64,000 nucleotides of DNA, taken from positions 6,634,001 to 6,698,000 of the forward strand of contig JAPEHQ010000001.1 of NCBI GenBank assembly GCA_027405735.1, in the 5' to 3' direction. Made by a program: the position numbers and the translations under genes. This document shows, piece by piece, positions 1-10,639 of the stretch; position 1 is the stretch's first letter, and each line of letters opens with the position of its first letter. The stretch is from Mucor racemosus. Its lineage: Eukaryota; Mucoromycota; Mucoromycetes; Mucorales; Mucoraceae. The notes below the pieces were generated by a model. That model was not told the origin of the DNA. It ran no database searches and saw nothing but the letters and a program-made list of their open reading frames with translations.

Positions 1-1327
1 CCGTGCACGATTCTAAAATAACAATTTGATCACTGTATTTATATCATGATGCTACCACAAAAAGCTAAACCCATTTTTTATATATTTTTTGGACATTTGG
101 CATTTTCCATGTAGTACATGTTTGCATCTATTTGTTTTCTTGATTGATAAATATTAATGTTACATGCATGTTTACTTTGATTTTTAATGAAAAAGAAAAT
201 GTATAACTGCTGTATGATTTCAACAAAGTACTTTTGAATTCCAGTGATTTTTTAATAGCATTTCGTTGTCATAAAGACAGTGTAATATTTCGGGAATTTT
301 GTATATATCAATCAAATGTGTACGTATATATGCAATAAATAAGGGTCATAAGTTTCAAGATAATCTTATACATACTGTATAACCATTGATGTATGATGTA
401 AAAAAAAAAGTAAGATAAATATACACAATGACCCTTATTTGTATTCACTTTTTCTATATTTATACAGATTGAAGTATTTCTTGGATTTCAGCGAAAAAAA
501 AGATGAACACAGAATTCAGATATAAATGTAAAATGTTTGTTGTTACCAGATGTTTGCCCCGTTTGAATAAATTTGGAAATAAGTTGACCAGATTTTCGAT
601 TAATTTAGTAGTGATTTTGACCAAATATGGTCAAATAAGGTTAGAAGTTCTGGGCAACTTATTTTCAAACAAATGTGCAATGTTTTCAAACATCCGGTAA
701 ATTGAGAGAGGAATCACTGCTATGATAACTTTTTTTTTTTTTTTTGCTGATTCACATAGTACAAATTTATAAAATCAATTGGGGGATTCTCAAGTAGGTC
801 ATTTAACTTTATTCACCCCACAATCTAATTTCGCCAATCAATTTGATACATGTTGGGAAAAGAAAGGAAGGGGCAGGGAGAAAGACAAAAAGGAGGGGGG
901 TGGTTGCTCTCCGCATCGGAAATCAAATACATTAACCTACAAAATACCGCACTTTGCCAGTCTGATATAAACTGTGTTACCTTGGGGTTTAGAATACTAC
1001 AGTTTATAAATGATAGAATCACATGAGATATTTCATTATCATATTATATATTGGTTAATGATAAAGCAATCTATTTTGATTGGAAGAATATATCGCCATG
1101 ATTCCATTAAAAATGTATACATTTATACGGATCCCCTTGCGTTTGAATTCTGTCTCCGCCGAAAAGGTCATATTTCTTACTGTGTGTGTGTTGAAATAAT
1201 AACTAAAAAAAATTCTTATCTTTCTTCTTCTTCTTCCTCTTCTTCTTCTTTATAACTTTTTTTTCTCTTTTTAGGAATATACTATCAATAAATCACTCTA
1301 TCTATCTATCTATTTATCTATCACACA
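1..1327. other. Intergenic region upstream of the GATA factor gene
   Basis: No gene is supported here; the short open frames are AT-rich noise. It holds a perfect 13-bp inverted repeat (337-349 and 428-440, AAATAAGGGTCAT), a poly-T run near 730-745, a CTT/CTTCTT microsatellite at about 1220-1250 and a TCTA microsatellite at about 1300-1322 just before the ATG. The pyrimidine-rich stretch probably lies in the 5' leader of the downstream gene. Confidence 0.6.
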
Positions 1328-3356
1328 ATGGCTCCCATTGTGTTAAAAGTAAAAGGAAATATGCAATCATTACCATTTAATAATGATGATGCATCTGACG
1401 ATTTATCCAAAACATGGAGAGTCTGTACAAAAGTAAAAGATTCACTAGAAAATGGATCAAGATTAGAAAATCTCTCATGGCGTTTGTGGTTTGCCCATAA
1501 CACAAACGATAATAAGAAATCAACTCCCGTTTCTCCTGCCGCTGCTTCTTTACTTCGTAACTTTAAGGTCCCAGATGATTTTGATTTCAAAGCACAACAA
1601 CAAAAAAAGAAAAAGACCAAATCTCATGCTGAATTAGAAGCAGATTATAGAAGAAAATTAAGTTTACAGCAAAAGAAACAAGCAGAGCAAAAAATACAAG
1701 ATTTCAGCCTATATAACAACACTGTAAATATGGATAGACAAAAAGAATTTACTCTTCATCAATTTACATCAGATCAAGCAGGTGATCAGGTTATCGAATT
1801 AGATGATATTTTTAAATCTTTTAGTGGAGATATGCAATCTTATTTAAACCCTTCTGAGGAAAGCCCAACATCTCAACAATTGGATCAAATTATAAATCAA
1901 TCATGGCCGTTAGCATCATCAGATTTTGTTCCTTCAAGTAATAATACTTCTCCAGTTACATATCAACAGCCGTCTTCTTATCAACAAGACTATTCAGATT
2001 ATAATTATAATGAAAATTCCTCTGCCTTGTATGTTTCATCTGAAGCTATGCCACCTATTCCTATAGGAACACTCCACAACAAATTATTAACAACATTGCC
2101 CAAAGAAACCTTGGCAACAGCAGGTAGATTACTTAATAATAATAGTAATAGTGCTAGCAGTAGCAATAGTTGTATAAGTATACCATCTTCAAATTATCCT
2201 TCCATTATCCAATCAACTCCAACTACACCTTACATTTCTACAGCCTCTTCATTTTCGACCCCACAACAGCAGAATAATTCTGCTTTAGCAAATCAACAAA
2301 TGCTTCAACAACAACAACAACAACAACAAGATCAATTTTTCGCTCAACCTATTTCTACTGCTACAACACCTACTAAAAAGGGTATTATACCTACTGCCTC
2401 AAATAGTACATCATTTACTTTCTCTCATCATCAACCTCAACAACAACCTCAACAACAACAGCATCAATTTCATCACCATCATCAACATCAATCTAAATCA
2501 TTACCTCCTTCAAGAGCACCTTCACCACCACCACCATGTGATTTAGGAGGATCTTCTTCTTCGGCATCCTCTTCCCCTACATCTGTCATTTCTCCATCTT
2601 CTTCTCCAAATAGAAGATCAATGGCCATTAATAGTTCTCCATCAGAAGGAAAAGCACCTGTTTGTAGTAATTGTAGCACTACATCTACTCCACTTTGGAG
2701 AAGATCAGCGAATGATGAATTACTTTGTAACGCATGTGGTTTATAGTAAGTTCTTCTAAGCTCTTTTTTTGGTCATATTATTTAATACATATTCATTTAG
2801 TCTTAAATTACATAATGCGCCCAGACCAAAGTATCTTAAACCACAATCTTCTAGAAAAGATCTTCGTGGTGAAGATGAGAATATTGTTCAACCACTTTGT
2901 TCCAATTGTGGTACATCAACTACGCCCCTTTGGCGACGTGATTTAGATGGAGCGCCATTGTGTAATGCCTGTGGTTTATAGTGAGTTTTTCTGTTTTTAA
3001 TTTCATGGGAGAATTATTTATTCTAATCTATTCTTCATAGCTTAAAATTGCATCATGAAAAGAGGCCTCTATCAATGAAAACGGATAATATTAAAAAACG
3101 ACAACGCTGTGATAATGGTAATTCTGCCAATAATAAATCAAATCCTTCGGCGAGTAATACTCTTTCGACAACCAACAAGAAAAAGAATCGAGTTATGGAA
3201 GAACCTTTAACAACAACAGTTACATTTGATACCAAATACCAATATATGGAAGATATTATACCAACAGATAATACTTATGATAATAACAACAGTACAACAA
3301 CAAATTATTCGCCATTTGGTTCATTTGGTTTAACATTAACACATCAACCCATTTAA
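1328..3356 (+). CDS. Two-finger GATA transcription factor, AreA/Gat1-like N-terminus
   Basis: Three exons: 1328-2745, 2801-2980 and 3041-3356, giving 637 aa. Residues about 29-56 ([15 protein letters not shown] then [11 protein letters not shown]) match the N-terminal domain (DUF1752) of fungal nitrogen-response GATA factors of the AreA/Gat1 type. Two GATA zinc fingers follow at about residues 446-472 and 506-532, each C-x2-C-x17-C-x2-C with TPLWRR and CNACGLY, and each followed by LKLH. The middle is rich in Ser, Asn, Gln and His, as in activation domains. Both introns interrupt the same Tyr codon after CNACGL, with clean GTAAGT/TAG and GTGAGT/TAG borders. The spacer between fingers is 33 residues and lacks the Cys-rich segment of siderophore regulators (SreA/Urbs1), so I read it as a nitrogen-type rather than an iron-type factor. 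That regulatory role is inferred. It should bind GATA sites in the nucleus. Confidence 0.9.
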
Positions 3357-3743
3357 CTTTTTCTCTCCTTTCATTGTACAGCATATTAAAAATAACCCTT
3401 TCCCTTTCTTTCTTTCTTTAAATTAAAAAAAAAGCAAACATTGTAATAATAATCTAAATGTTTAGTTGTTGTTGTTGTTGTTTAGTGTGTGAATTTTTTA
3501 TGCATTTTATATAGATCTACATTCATCATAAAAATTATAAATCTCTCTTCGGTCCCCACTATCTCCCCATATATATTTATTTTCTCTCACGCACAAGCCA
3601 ATGCATTTTTGTGCCTGGATTTTATCTTTATTTTATCTCCATAGCAACGACGAATAGCAGGCAAATCCCCTGGCATGTAAACTCGGTATATCCCCCCCCC
3701 CCACATTTTACTACTTTTAACTAAAACTAATTATATGGTGTCA

Positions 3744-3779
<36 letters not shown>

Positions 3780-4559
3780 TGTTGTGCTTTGGTAACAAAA
3801 TGTCATGATGCATATTTTTATAGTTGATTGCACCAACAAATAAGAGTGTTATAAATGTTTGTTACACTTCTAATAGTGTTAAATATATAATCCGAAGTGG
3901 GCTTTTTCTTTTATAAACAATTAAAAAAAGTTTTCGTTCGAGTTACACATACATAAACACATTATTTGCGCCAAGCCAATTAATTGTAAATGGAGTTCTA
4001 TGATTTTTAAAATAATACTGGATTGACATAAGCAGTAACTCTTCATTACATTTTTAAACATGAAGATTTTTTATAAAAACCAAAGGCAACAACGAAGTGA
4101 TGTAATATTAAAGAAATCATTTTTTAAAATAGTTGACTTGCTTGCAATACAAGCAAGGGTATTCCAAATTACAAATTCTGGAAAGAAAAAAAAAAAAAAA
4201 GATCTCAGATCTAAAACACATTACCCTTACTTAAATACAGTAATATAATTCATGGCTCAAGATATTCTCCATAGTAAGCATATTTATAGTGTTCGAGTAT
4301 AATTTTACATACCCCCGAACCCATATCTAAAATATCCATTCCATTTTTCAGAGATAATGTTAAAAGCATTCCAAACCAGGATCGAAAAAGAAAACTTTAT
4401 GCACTTGATCACCACTATTGATCACCCGGAATTTAAGTTTCATCAAGGGGTAAAGCTATTAAGATTCAGGATCACTATTCTTATTTATACGGTGATCCTT
4501 TGACATTTAAAACTGCAGTAAATATATCATTATTAGTGCTATCAAACCATAAAAACCCC
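3357..4559. other. Intergenic region with homopolymer runs
   Basis: No gene is seen. There is a C run at about 3692-3702, T12 then A24 at about 3744-3779, and a second A run near 4184-4199. The 62-codon frame at 4060-4248 has no domain and ends in low-complexity lysines, so it is not called. Confidence 0.5.
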
Positions 4560-5887
4560 TACTGTAGTAGGTGGAACCAGTCAATTTAATTTATGGAATT
4601 TGAATGCAAATACCGAGGAGCCATTTGTAAGTACTAAAGTTGGTTCTGGTAAATGGTAAAGCATTGAATAAATTGGCTTGGGACAAAGAGAAGAGTAAAA
4701 AGGTGGCAATAGATCCCAGTGACGGCCATGTTTATGTTTATGATATTGGAGAGGAGGTAAGACTAAAACTTAATGTAAATCACCTCTAGTACAATAATTA
4801 TAGAGTAAGACTATATTATCATCAAGTAAACTACCACACAGTATTAACATGTATAAAGATTTACAGTAATAAGCGTGAATCAAGTGGATACAGCATTGTA
4901 AATTCTTGAAAAAGCTCTCAAATATCGTAAAATTTCTTATTTTTAAGACTTACAAAGCTTATAGGCGGAATATTAATTTCAAAAAATATTCTTGTCCAGA
5001 TCATCAAATTTGACATTTTTCGATTTTTTTTTTCTGATTTTGCAAATCTAGAGTTAATTATATTACCAATTATAAAAACAAAAAATATACATATATGCAG
5101 AATTTAGCGCTCTATTTGCTCAATAAAAAATAATAAACATTTTTATTGCAAAATATAACATAAAAATCCTTTAATCAAAAAACTATTTTTGGGCCAAAAA
5201 TGCTAAGTTTCATTACTTAACATTTAATATTAAGCTTTTATAAAATGCGTATTAGCTACAGCTACAATTATCTCTCACAATGTAGTATATTTAAACGTTG
5301 ATTTTGGTATCAAAATTTGATTTTTCTGTTTTTTGATGAAAATCATGAGGGTTGGTAAGGATAAAATGATCCCCGAAAAATGTTCGCTACAAAAACTGAA
5401 TTTTCAGACCTTACATGGTTAAATATAAGAAACGTTAAAAAACGCTTTTTTATTTAAAACTGATATACCATAGTATAAGAGACTTAGCCGTTCAATCTTG
5501 CTGTCTTGCTATGCTCAATTACGGCGTCGCCCTAGGGGATCGCTTTTGCGATTTTTTAATGAATGCATGATATGACGACAGACGGTTTTTCTGGTAGAAA
5601 AATGCATGTTTCTATGATAACAGATATTGCCTATTTTGTTTATTAGTTTATGGTTTATGCGCTGTAATGCTGCTTTTACATTCGCTGAAATGTACAATTT
5701 AGCAGGGTTTTAATTGCGCTACTAAATAATGTAAAGCCTTGAAAATCCTTTTCTACTCGTGTTGTTTCTCTCTTTTTGTTTTCATATTCCAAGGATATAT
5801 TTATCGTTTGAAAAGGTATATCAGATTATCAAGCTGCTGGTATTATTTTCTTTTATCTGAATAATACGCACGCTAAAATAAAGGATT

Positions 5888-6986
5888 TGTTACGCCAAGA
5901 GATTATATCAATCTCAAAGCTAAAATATGCACTAAATCATTTAATAAAAATAAAATAAAACTGTTATAAAATGAAAGAGCACATTAAAACTAAAGAACTT
6001 TATTATAAGATCGAAACATCTGATTTATCAAAATATGTTTAGGTTAAATAAAATTAGAAATTTAATCAAGTAAAGAGATATCGTTTATTGGAATGAAATT
6101 AATAGGGTTTATATACTATTTGATTTGGGGAATTAATGATGTGATAAGGTAGTTTAGATGTTATTTAAGAGTAATGTGTTATCAGGGTTATATTATATAA
6201 GGGGCAGGAGACACAGACAAAGGCTTATTTGTTATGTTAAGGTTTATTTCAGAATATATAATAAGGAAAATGATGAGGAGAACTGACGAAGAAATAAAAG
6301 GAATTATGAAAATAAGATGGTTATTTATACTAAATTATTCAAGAGTCTAGTTCCCTTCATGAACTAGACTTCAGGGACACAGTGTTACTGAATTACTCTA
6401 TAACTTGAATGCGAGTAAGTTGATATTGTAATGTGGTCATTGGTTGTGCCGCAGTGCGGGTAGTAATAGAATGTCTTGCATAAGCTGGAGATTGATATGC
6501 AATTCGGATAAGGTAATAATGCGTGATATGTTTAGGATAGTAGTATAATAATAGATTAAGCTTGACAGGTTCATGACATGTGTCATGTTGGTATATCATG
6601 TTGGAATATCGCACTGGCGTATTATGCTTTTGTACCATGCTTCTATACTAGTCCATGCTTTTAGGAGCATGGTATAGTTAATATTCAATTAAAGAATTTC
6701 CGGTTCCGGATCTGTTATTGTTTACTTTTTTGGATTTGACATGATCCGGTTTAAGAATGATACATCAACATCTTCTTTTATATTCACATTCTCTAATTAT
6801 ATGACTAGTCTCAAATGAGTCTATTTATATATATATATATCCAATCAAGTCTAGGTAACACACACTAGTTCCACACTCCCGTATAAACTGAGCTTTATAA
6901 CATAATACACAGCAATGTAGAACTTAACATATCAAAATGTGTTGTAATCTTAACCAAGGAATGCACCCAGATCTGTGGATGCAACA
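5888..6986 (+). mobile_element. Solo LTR (family 1) interrupted by a second LTR
   Basis: The element starts TGTTACGCC, ends GGATGCAACA, and is flanked by the 5-bp direct repeat GGATT (5883-5887 and 6987-6991). Copy B of the host repeat keeps the empty site with a single GGATT. With the nested insertion removed, about 347 bp remain, matching the intact relative at 41459-41807. No internal retrotransposon sequence is present, so it is a solo LTR left by recombination. TG/CA ends and a 5-bp duplication are typical of LTR retrotransposons. Confidence 0.85.
6021..6767. mobile_element. Solo LTR (747 bp) nested inside the family 1 LTR
   Basis: It starts TGATTTATC, ends GATACATCA, and is flanked by the 5-bp direct repeat ACATC (6016-6020 and 6768-6772). 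The uninterrupted LTR at 41459 reads straight through this point, which defines both boundaries. TGAT/ATCA ends and a 5-bp duplication indicate an LTR. The 81-codon minus-strand frame at 6393-6638 lies inside it and resembles no gene I know. No second copy is in the window, so its orientation is unknown. Confidence 0.8.
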
Positions 6987-8358
6987 GGATTAATATTTTT
7001 AATATAGGTAGTAGTCGTTATGTTAGACACTGATATTCTTATTTGACCGCATTCTAAGATCAAATATCATTATTTACTACAGTATTGTTGGACGTATTTC
7101 TTTATTACCAGATCAAATCGAAGGCAATGATATTTATATCTACTCAATGAAATGCTAGAACTGGCTACAAACCCACGAAATGTTCCAGAAAAGTGATAAA
7201 ATTTCAAATGGTACAGAGACACAAAAAAAAGGATAATTTAATGTCTTGCCTAATAATCATAATAGCTTTGATCGTAGCTATGCTTAAAAACAGATATTTC
7301 TACAGCTGACAATCGTAAATTAAAATAGTACGTTTAAAGAAGGTTAATTTGTTTAAATTTTATATGTGATAAAGTAACATCTACTGTATAACCTTAGATT
7401 TGGCTTGCATATAAATTTAAGCATTAAGTGTTGTTTAAGTTTAAGCGCGAGCAAAAACCATTGTTGCTGTAAATATTATAGCTATAAACATATTTACAAA
7501 TGATGATAATAATCGTAAATATATTGGTTATTGCATGCATTGCTTTATATCAACAACGTATTGAATTGTATTATTGTATTGTCTATAATTTATATTAATA
7601 AAAACAAATGCAATTTAAACACCCATTCCAGTAAAAAAAAATGCAATGGAATTTTGAGAACGGCACGATGCTCATGTACAAACCAATTTGTGCGTATACA
7701 ATTAGATCATTATGCTCATGGTCAGATTTTATTATTATGCACAAATAGAGGTAATGATATGCTTATGGGCAATTCTACTATTATGCACACATGGGATTAA
7801 TGTCATGCATATAGACAGAATCTATAATCCTACTCATACAGGCTTTTCGTTGTTATGCTCGTGTGCAGTTTCTTTTGTTGCGCCCATGTGCACCTTGTTA
7901 TCTTTTTAGCCATTATTCAGTGGGCACAACAACTCATCAATCAGGCTATAGTGTGTAGCCCACCTGGGCACAACAAAATCATCTTGTGCAGCACAGGTCG
8001 GCGGTAGTGGCTTTTATATATAAATCCTTTAAATTTGTGATTTTATAGGCTTTTCTGAGTCCAGTTATATCATTTTATACTTTTAAAGTTAGATCCGCTA
8101 TTAAGCTAATAATGCTGTAGGTTGTATTTATGTTTTACTTAAACAAGCCTTTGAATAATTAATAGCAGCAATACAGTTGGACCTTAATTTGTGTATGAAA
8201 TTTCGATACCTGCATCTTATATCTTATAGCTGCTTGGAATATTTAAACAACCGTGTCCGGGCTGTCCGGTAATTTTTTCTAAAAATTTAAAGCTTGGAAA
8301 TATTATTAGATGGCCGCTTCCGGAAATTGTTCGGCTTTTTTTGGAAGAGTGACAGAGT

Positions 8359-8579
8359 TGTCGGTTTTTGCCCTTTTATTTAGTTTCAATTCCTATTAGA
8401 ACTGACATTTAATAGAAATTGTAGTATAAATATCTTCAGGAACCGAGGAGACTTAATAGTTCTTGGTTCCCTTTTTATTTCATAATAAAGACCCTACGTT
8501 CTCCGTGATTGAATCACTACCGAGTCTCTTTATTACTTTTCTCTTTATAAAAATAAGATCTATTTCCCAATAACTCTCA
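8359..8579 (-). mobile_element. Solo LTR, family 2
   Basis: On the plus strand it starts TGTCGGTTTT and ends AACTCTCA. It is flanked by the exact 5-bp repeat AGAGT (8354-8358 and 8580-8584). It is the reverse complement of the LTRs at 37645-37876 and 60331-60557, which start TGAGAGTT. All share a block around GGAGAACGTAGG and CTTTATTA. No internal retrotransposon region is attached. Confidence 0.85.
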
Positions 8580-8615
8580 AGAGTGATCATTGGCAAAAAT
8601 ATGAATTATATACTA

Positions 8616-9132
8616 TGTTGTATGCCGCCAAATACCAGATGTTATTACCTTCTACAGTATCAATACATCTTACAATCTATTGATTATGACATCATGTATT
8701 GAAGTGTAAAGACTTGATATCAGATATACAAAACTCCTAGCGTACTAAGTTTAATCCAATAATTGCTAAGAACGCTTGGACTTCAATTACGATGATACCA
8801 TATTAATTCATCCCAGCGGTTAATTAATCAAGCTAGCTACCAAATCAGCATCCAAGCACATTTAGCGCAGCAGTATTGAAACAAAGCAATCGACAAGCTC
8901 TGCAGGAATGGTTAAATTATGATTGATCCATTTCAATCCATAGATTACTATCAAACAGATTTAATGGTTCAATAGTGCCTTAAATTACATCTCAGGATCT
9001 CAATGTCAAATCAATATAAAAGGCCATACTTTTATATCTAAATAAACGATATCTTGTTTTTATTACACAGTTGAAGAACTGATTCATTACTCATTCTCTT
9101 TTAATTGTATTCTTTTTTAAGCATTTTCATCA
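8616..9132 (+). mobile_element. LTR-like repeat, family 3, copy 1
   Basis: About 520 bp beginning TGTTGTATGCC, shared throughout with 57248-57774. It contains a TATA-like TATAAAAGGCC, a polyadenylation-like AATAAACG and ends near TTTTCATCA, an LTR-like arrangement. No exact target duplication was found, so the ends are approximate. Confidence 0.5.
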
Positions 9133-9154
9133 AACCTGAAAAACACGACAAGGC

Positions 9155-9370
9155 TAAACCTTTTGCAATTCTGCGGATCAGCGCTAGAAGTACCTGTCAT
9201 TGCAACGGGAGTCAATTGGATTCATATTCGTTGAGAAAAACTGATTGGCTTGCTGATCTTAGTAGGTGTAAGTAACAGGTAGCCAACCTGTTGCTCGAAC
9301 TGGCTGAACGTATAATGACCCATGGATGCTGATATTTTTGGCGTTGAGCCGGGTTTTGGCAACCGAATTT
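9155..9370 (+). repeat. Dispersed repeat R4, copy 1
   Basis: This segment (GGCTAAACCTTTTGCAATTC, then CATTGCAACGGGAG, then TTGGATTCATATTCG) recurs at 13925-14080 and 28150-28260 on the plus strand and at 62688-62805 on the minus strand. It has no coding frame. The size would suit a SINE, but no convincing pol III box pair or tail was identified. Its distal part, GAGCCGGGTTTTG, recurs near 42183. Confidence 0.5.
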
Positions 9371-9491
9371 ACTAGTATGCATATCATATGCATTAATGGA
9401 AAAGAAAAAAAATTGCTAAACATATGCAAAACTTACTAAGAAAAAAAAAGGAGGATCATATTTGATGAGAAGCAAGGTCATCGGAGATTCT

Positions 9492-9849
9492 TGTTGCGTC
9501 CACAGGTTATTATAGTAATTTGTAAGATAATGAACCTTTTATGTTGTAATCCTTATTGTGAAAGTAAGCTAACTACTTTGAGATGGCACTCCTAATTGTT
9601 CTCTGCTGAAGGATGGTCCGGAATATGCGGGATATATGAGATACCATATTTGGTTGTATGAAATATGCGCCCCTCATATATGCTATGTTATTGATGTAAA
9701 TAAATACTGATCTAACGGATGAAATTGTAATATAGAATTTGTATATAAAAAGGACAAATTATTGATATTAAATAAAGGTTCTCTTCAGTTCGTGTGTGTG
9801 ATTTAATTTAACCAGTTTCTTTATTAAATTATACATGTTTTTTGCTACA
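9492..9849 (+). mobile_element. Probable solo LTR with TATA box and poly(A) signal
   Basis: A 358-bp segment starting TGTTGCGTCCACAGG and ending TTTTGCTACA. It holds TATATAAAAAGG at about 9744 and AATAAAGG at about 9772, in the order expected for an LTR. Its first 13 bases resemble the end of family 1 (TGTTGCRTCCACA). The flanking pentamers ATTCT and ATATT are only similar, so the call rests on ends and internal signals. Confidence 0.5.
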
Positions 9850-9904
9850 ATATTTATTCTAAATCTTCTGCAATTCAATTTTCTTTCGAAATTCATATCT
9901 TAAT

Positions 9905-10007
9905 ACCAAAGGGCTTCCCCTTTGGCGGGTTTGAACTCACGAATATGTGTGTCGCACTCAATTTGTAGCGCATGCGCTACCCGTTAAGCTTGTCATTCTC
10001 CTTTGGT
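9905..10007 (-). other. tRNA-like relic
   Basis: On the minus strand, AGCTTAACGGGTAGCGCATG resembles a tRNA D-arm/A box and GAGTTCAAACCC resembles the T-loop B box. ACCAAAGG and CCTTTGGT at the ends could pair. The T and D stems do not pair well and the length is too great for an ordinary tRNA. A tRNA pseudogene or a SINE head is more likely than a working tRNA. Confidence 0.25.
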
Positions 10008-10639
10008 CTATAATTTTAATCCCCATACATGTGAATATCTATTTGTCAGTTTTTTATTATTTGGGAAATGCACCAAATTAAGGTGCATTTTTTTTTTGGA
10101 AATGATAATAGAGCTTTCCAGAAATTGGTAGTAGAAATCATCTGAAAAAAATGCCAATTTGTGATGGATATAAACAAAACTCAATGGTATTAGTACATTA
10201 ATATTAAGTCATATAATATAAAAATTGAATATGAATGAATGAAAACAATATTTGCCAAAATGGGAGTTAGTATAATAACATGAGCTACAACGCACAGAAA
10301 CTCAAGTGATATTCAACAGATGCGGCTGCATTTGAAAATTTAGATTTTAGGTGTAGAAACACCTAGAATTATACTGAAAAACCAAAGTACGCATTATTCA
10401 TCAAACTAAAGACAGACACCAACTTTCCAATCAACCAGCGTTAAATGCAGATAATATCAATTATATAATAATCTCTACCAATGCGAAATAGTAATATGAT
10501 ATACTATATGAATCAATCAGTTTGACAATTATAATCAATGGTAATAATATTAAGAATAATAGGATCACGTTTTTAAAGTAATGACGAAAAACTACCAACA
10601 GTATGCTAGTAAATTTTAATTTAATACACTATCGTTCAA
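10008..10639. other. Intergenic, nothing recognised
   Basis: AT-rich sequence with no open frame of note and no repeat partner seen in this window. Confidence 0.4.

Larger units (their letters stand above)
4560..8015 (+). repeat. Dynein-fragment repeat unit, copy A
   Basis: Copy A of the amplified unit. At 4560-4760 it carries a broken coding piece: TVVGGTSQFNLWNLN, NTEEPFVSTKV, then ALNKLAWDKE and GHVYVYDIGE followed by a splice donor. This matches the last WD40 blades of the cytoplasmic dynein intermediate chain (human DYNC1I has LDLWNLNNDTE and ALNRVRW in the same order). About 1.1 kb after it (4765-5880) is nearly identical to copies B and C; homology resumes at 6987 after an LTR insertion and ends near TCATCTTGTGCAGCACAGG at about 7980. 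Frame breaks and stops make the coding piece non-functional. Its open frames (for example 60 codons on the minus strand at 5515-5697) are broken in copies D and E. Confidence 0.75.

Noticed and set aside
2488..2679. Minus-strand 63-codon frame in the GATA gene
   Set aside because: Shadow of the Ser/Pro-rich exon.
1328..3356. Siderophore-type (SreA/Urbs1) identity for the two-finger GATA factor
   Set aside because: The Cys-rich stretch between fingers is absent, and the N-terminal domain is of the nitrogen-regulator type.
9905..10007. Functional tRNA gene
   Set aside because: A- and B-box-like sequences are present, but the D and T stems do not pair and the length is abnormal, so only a relic is reported.
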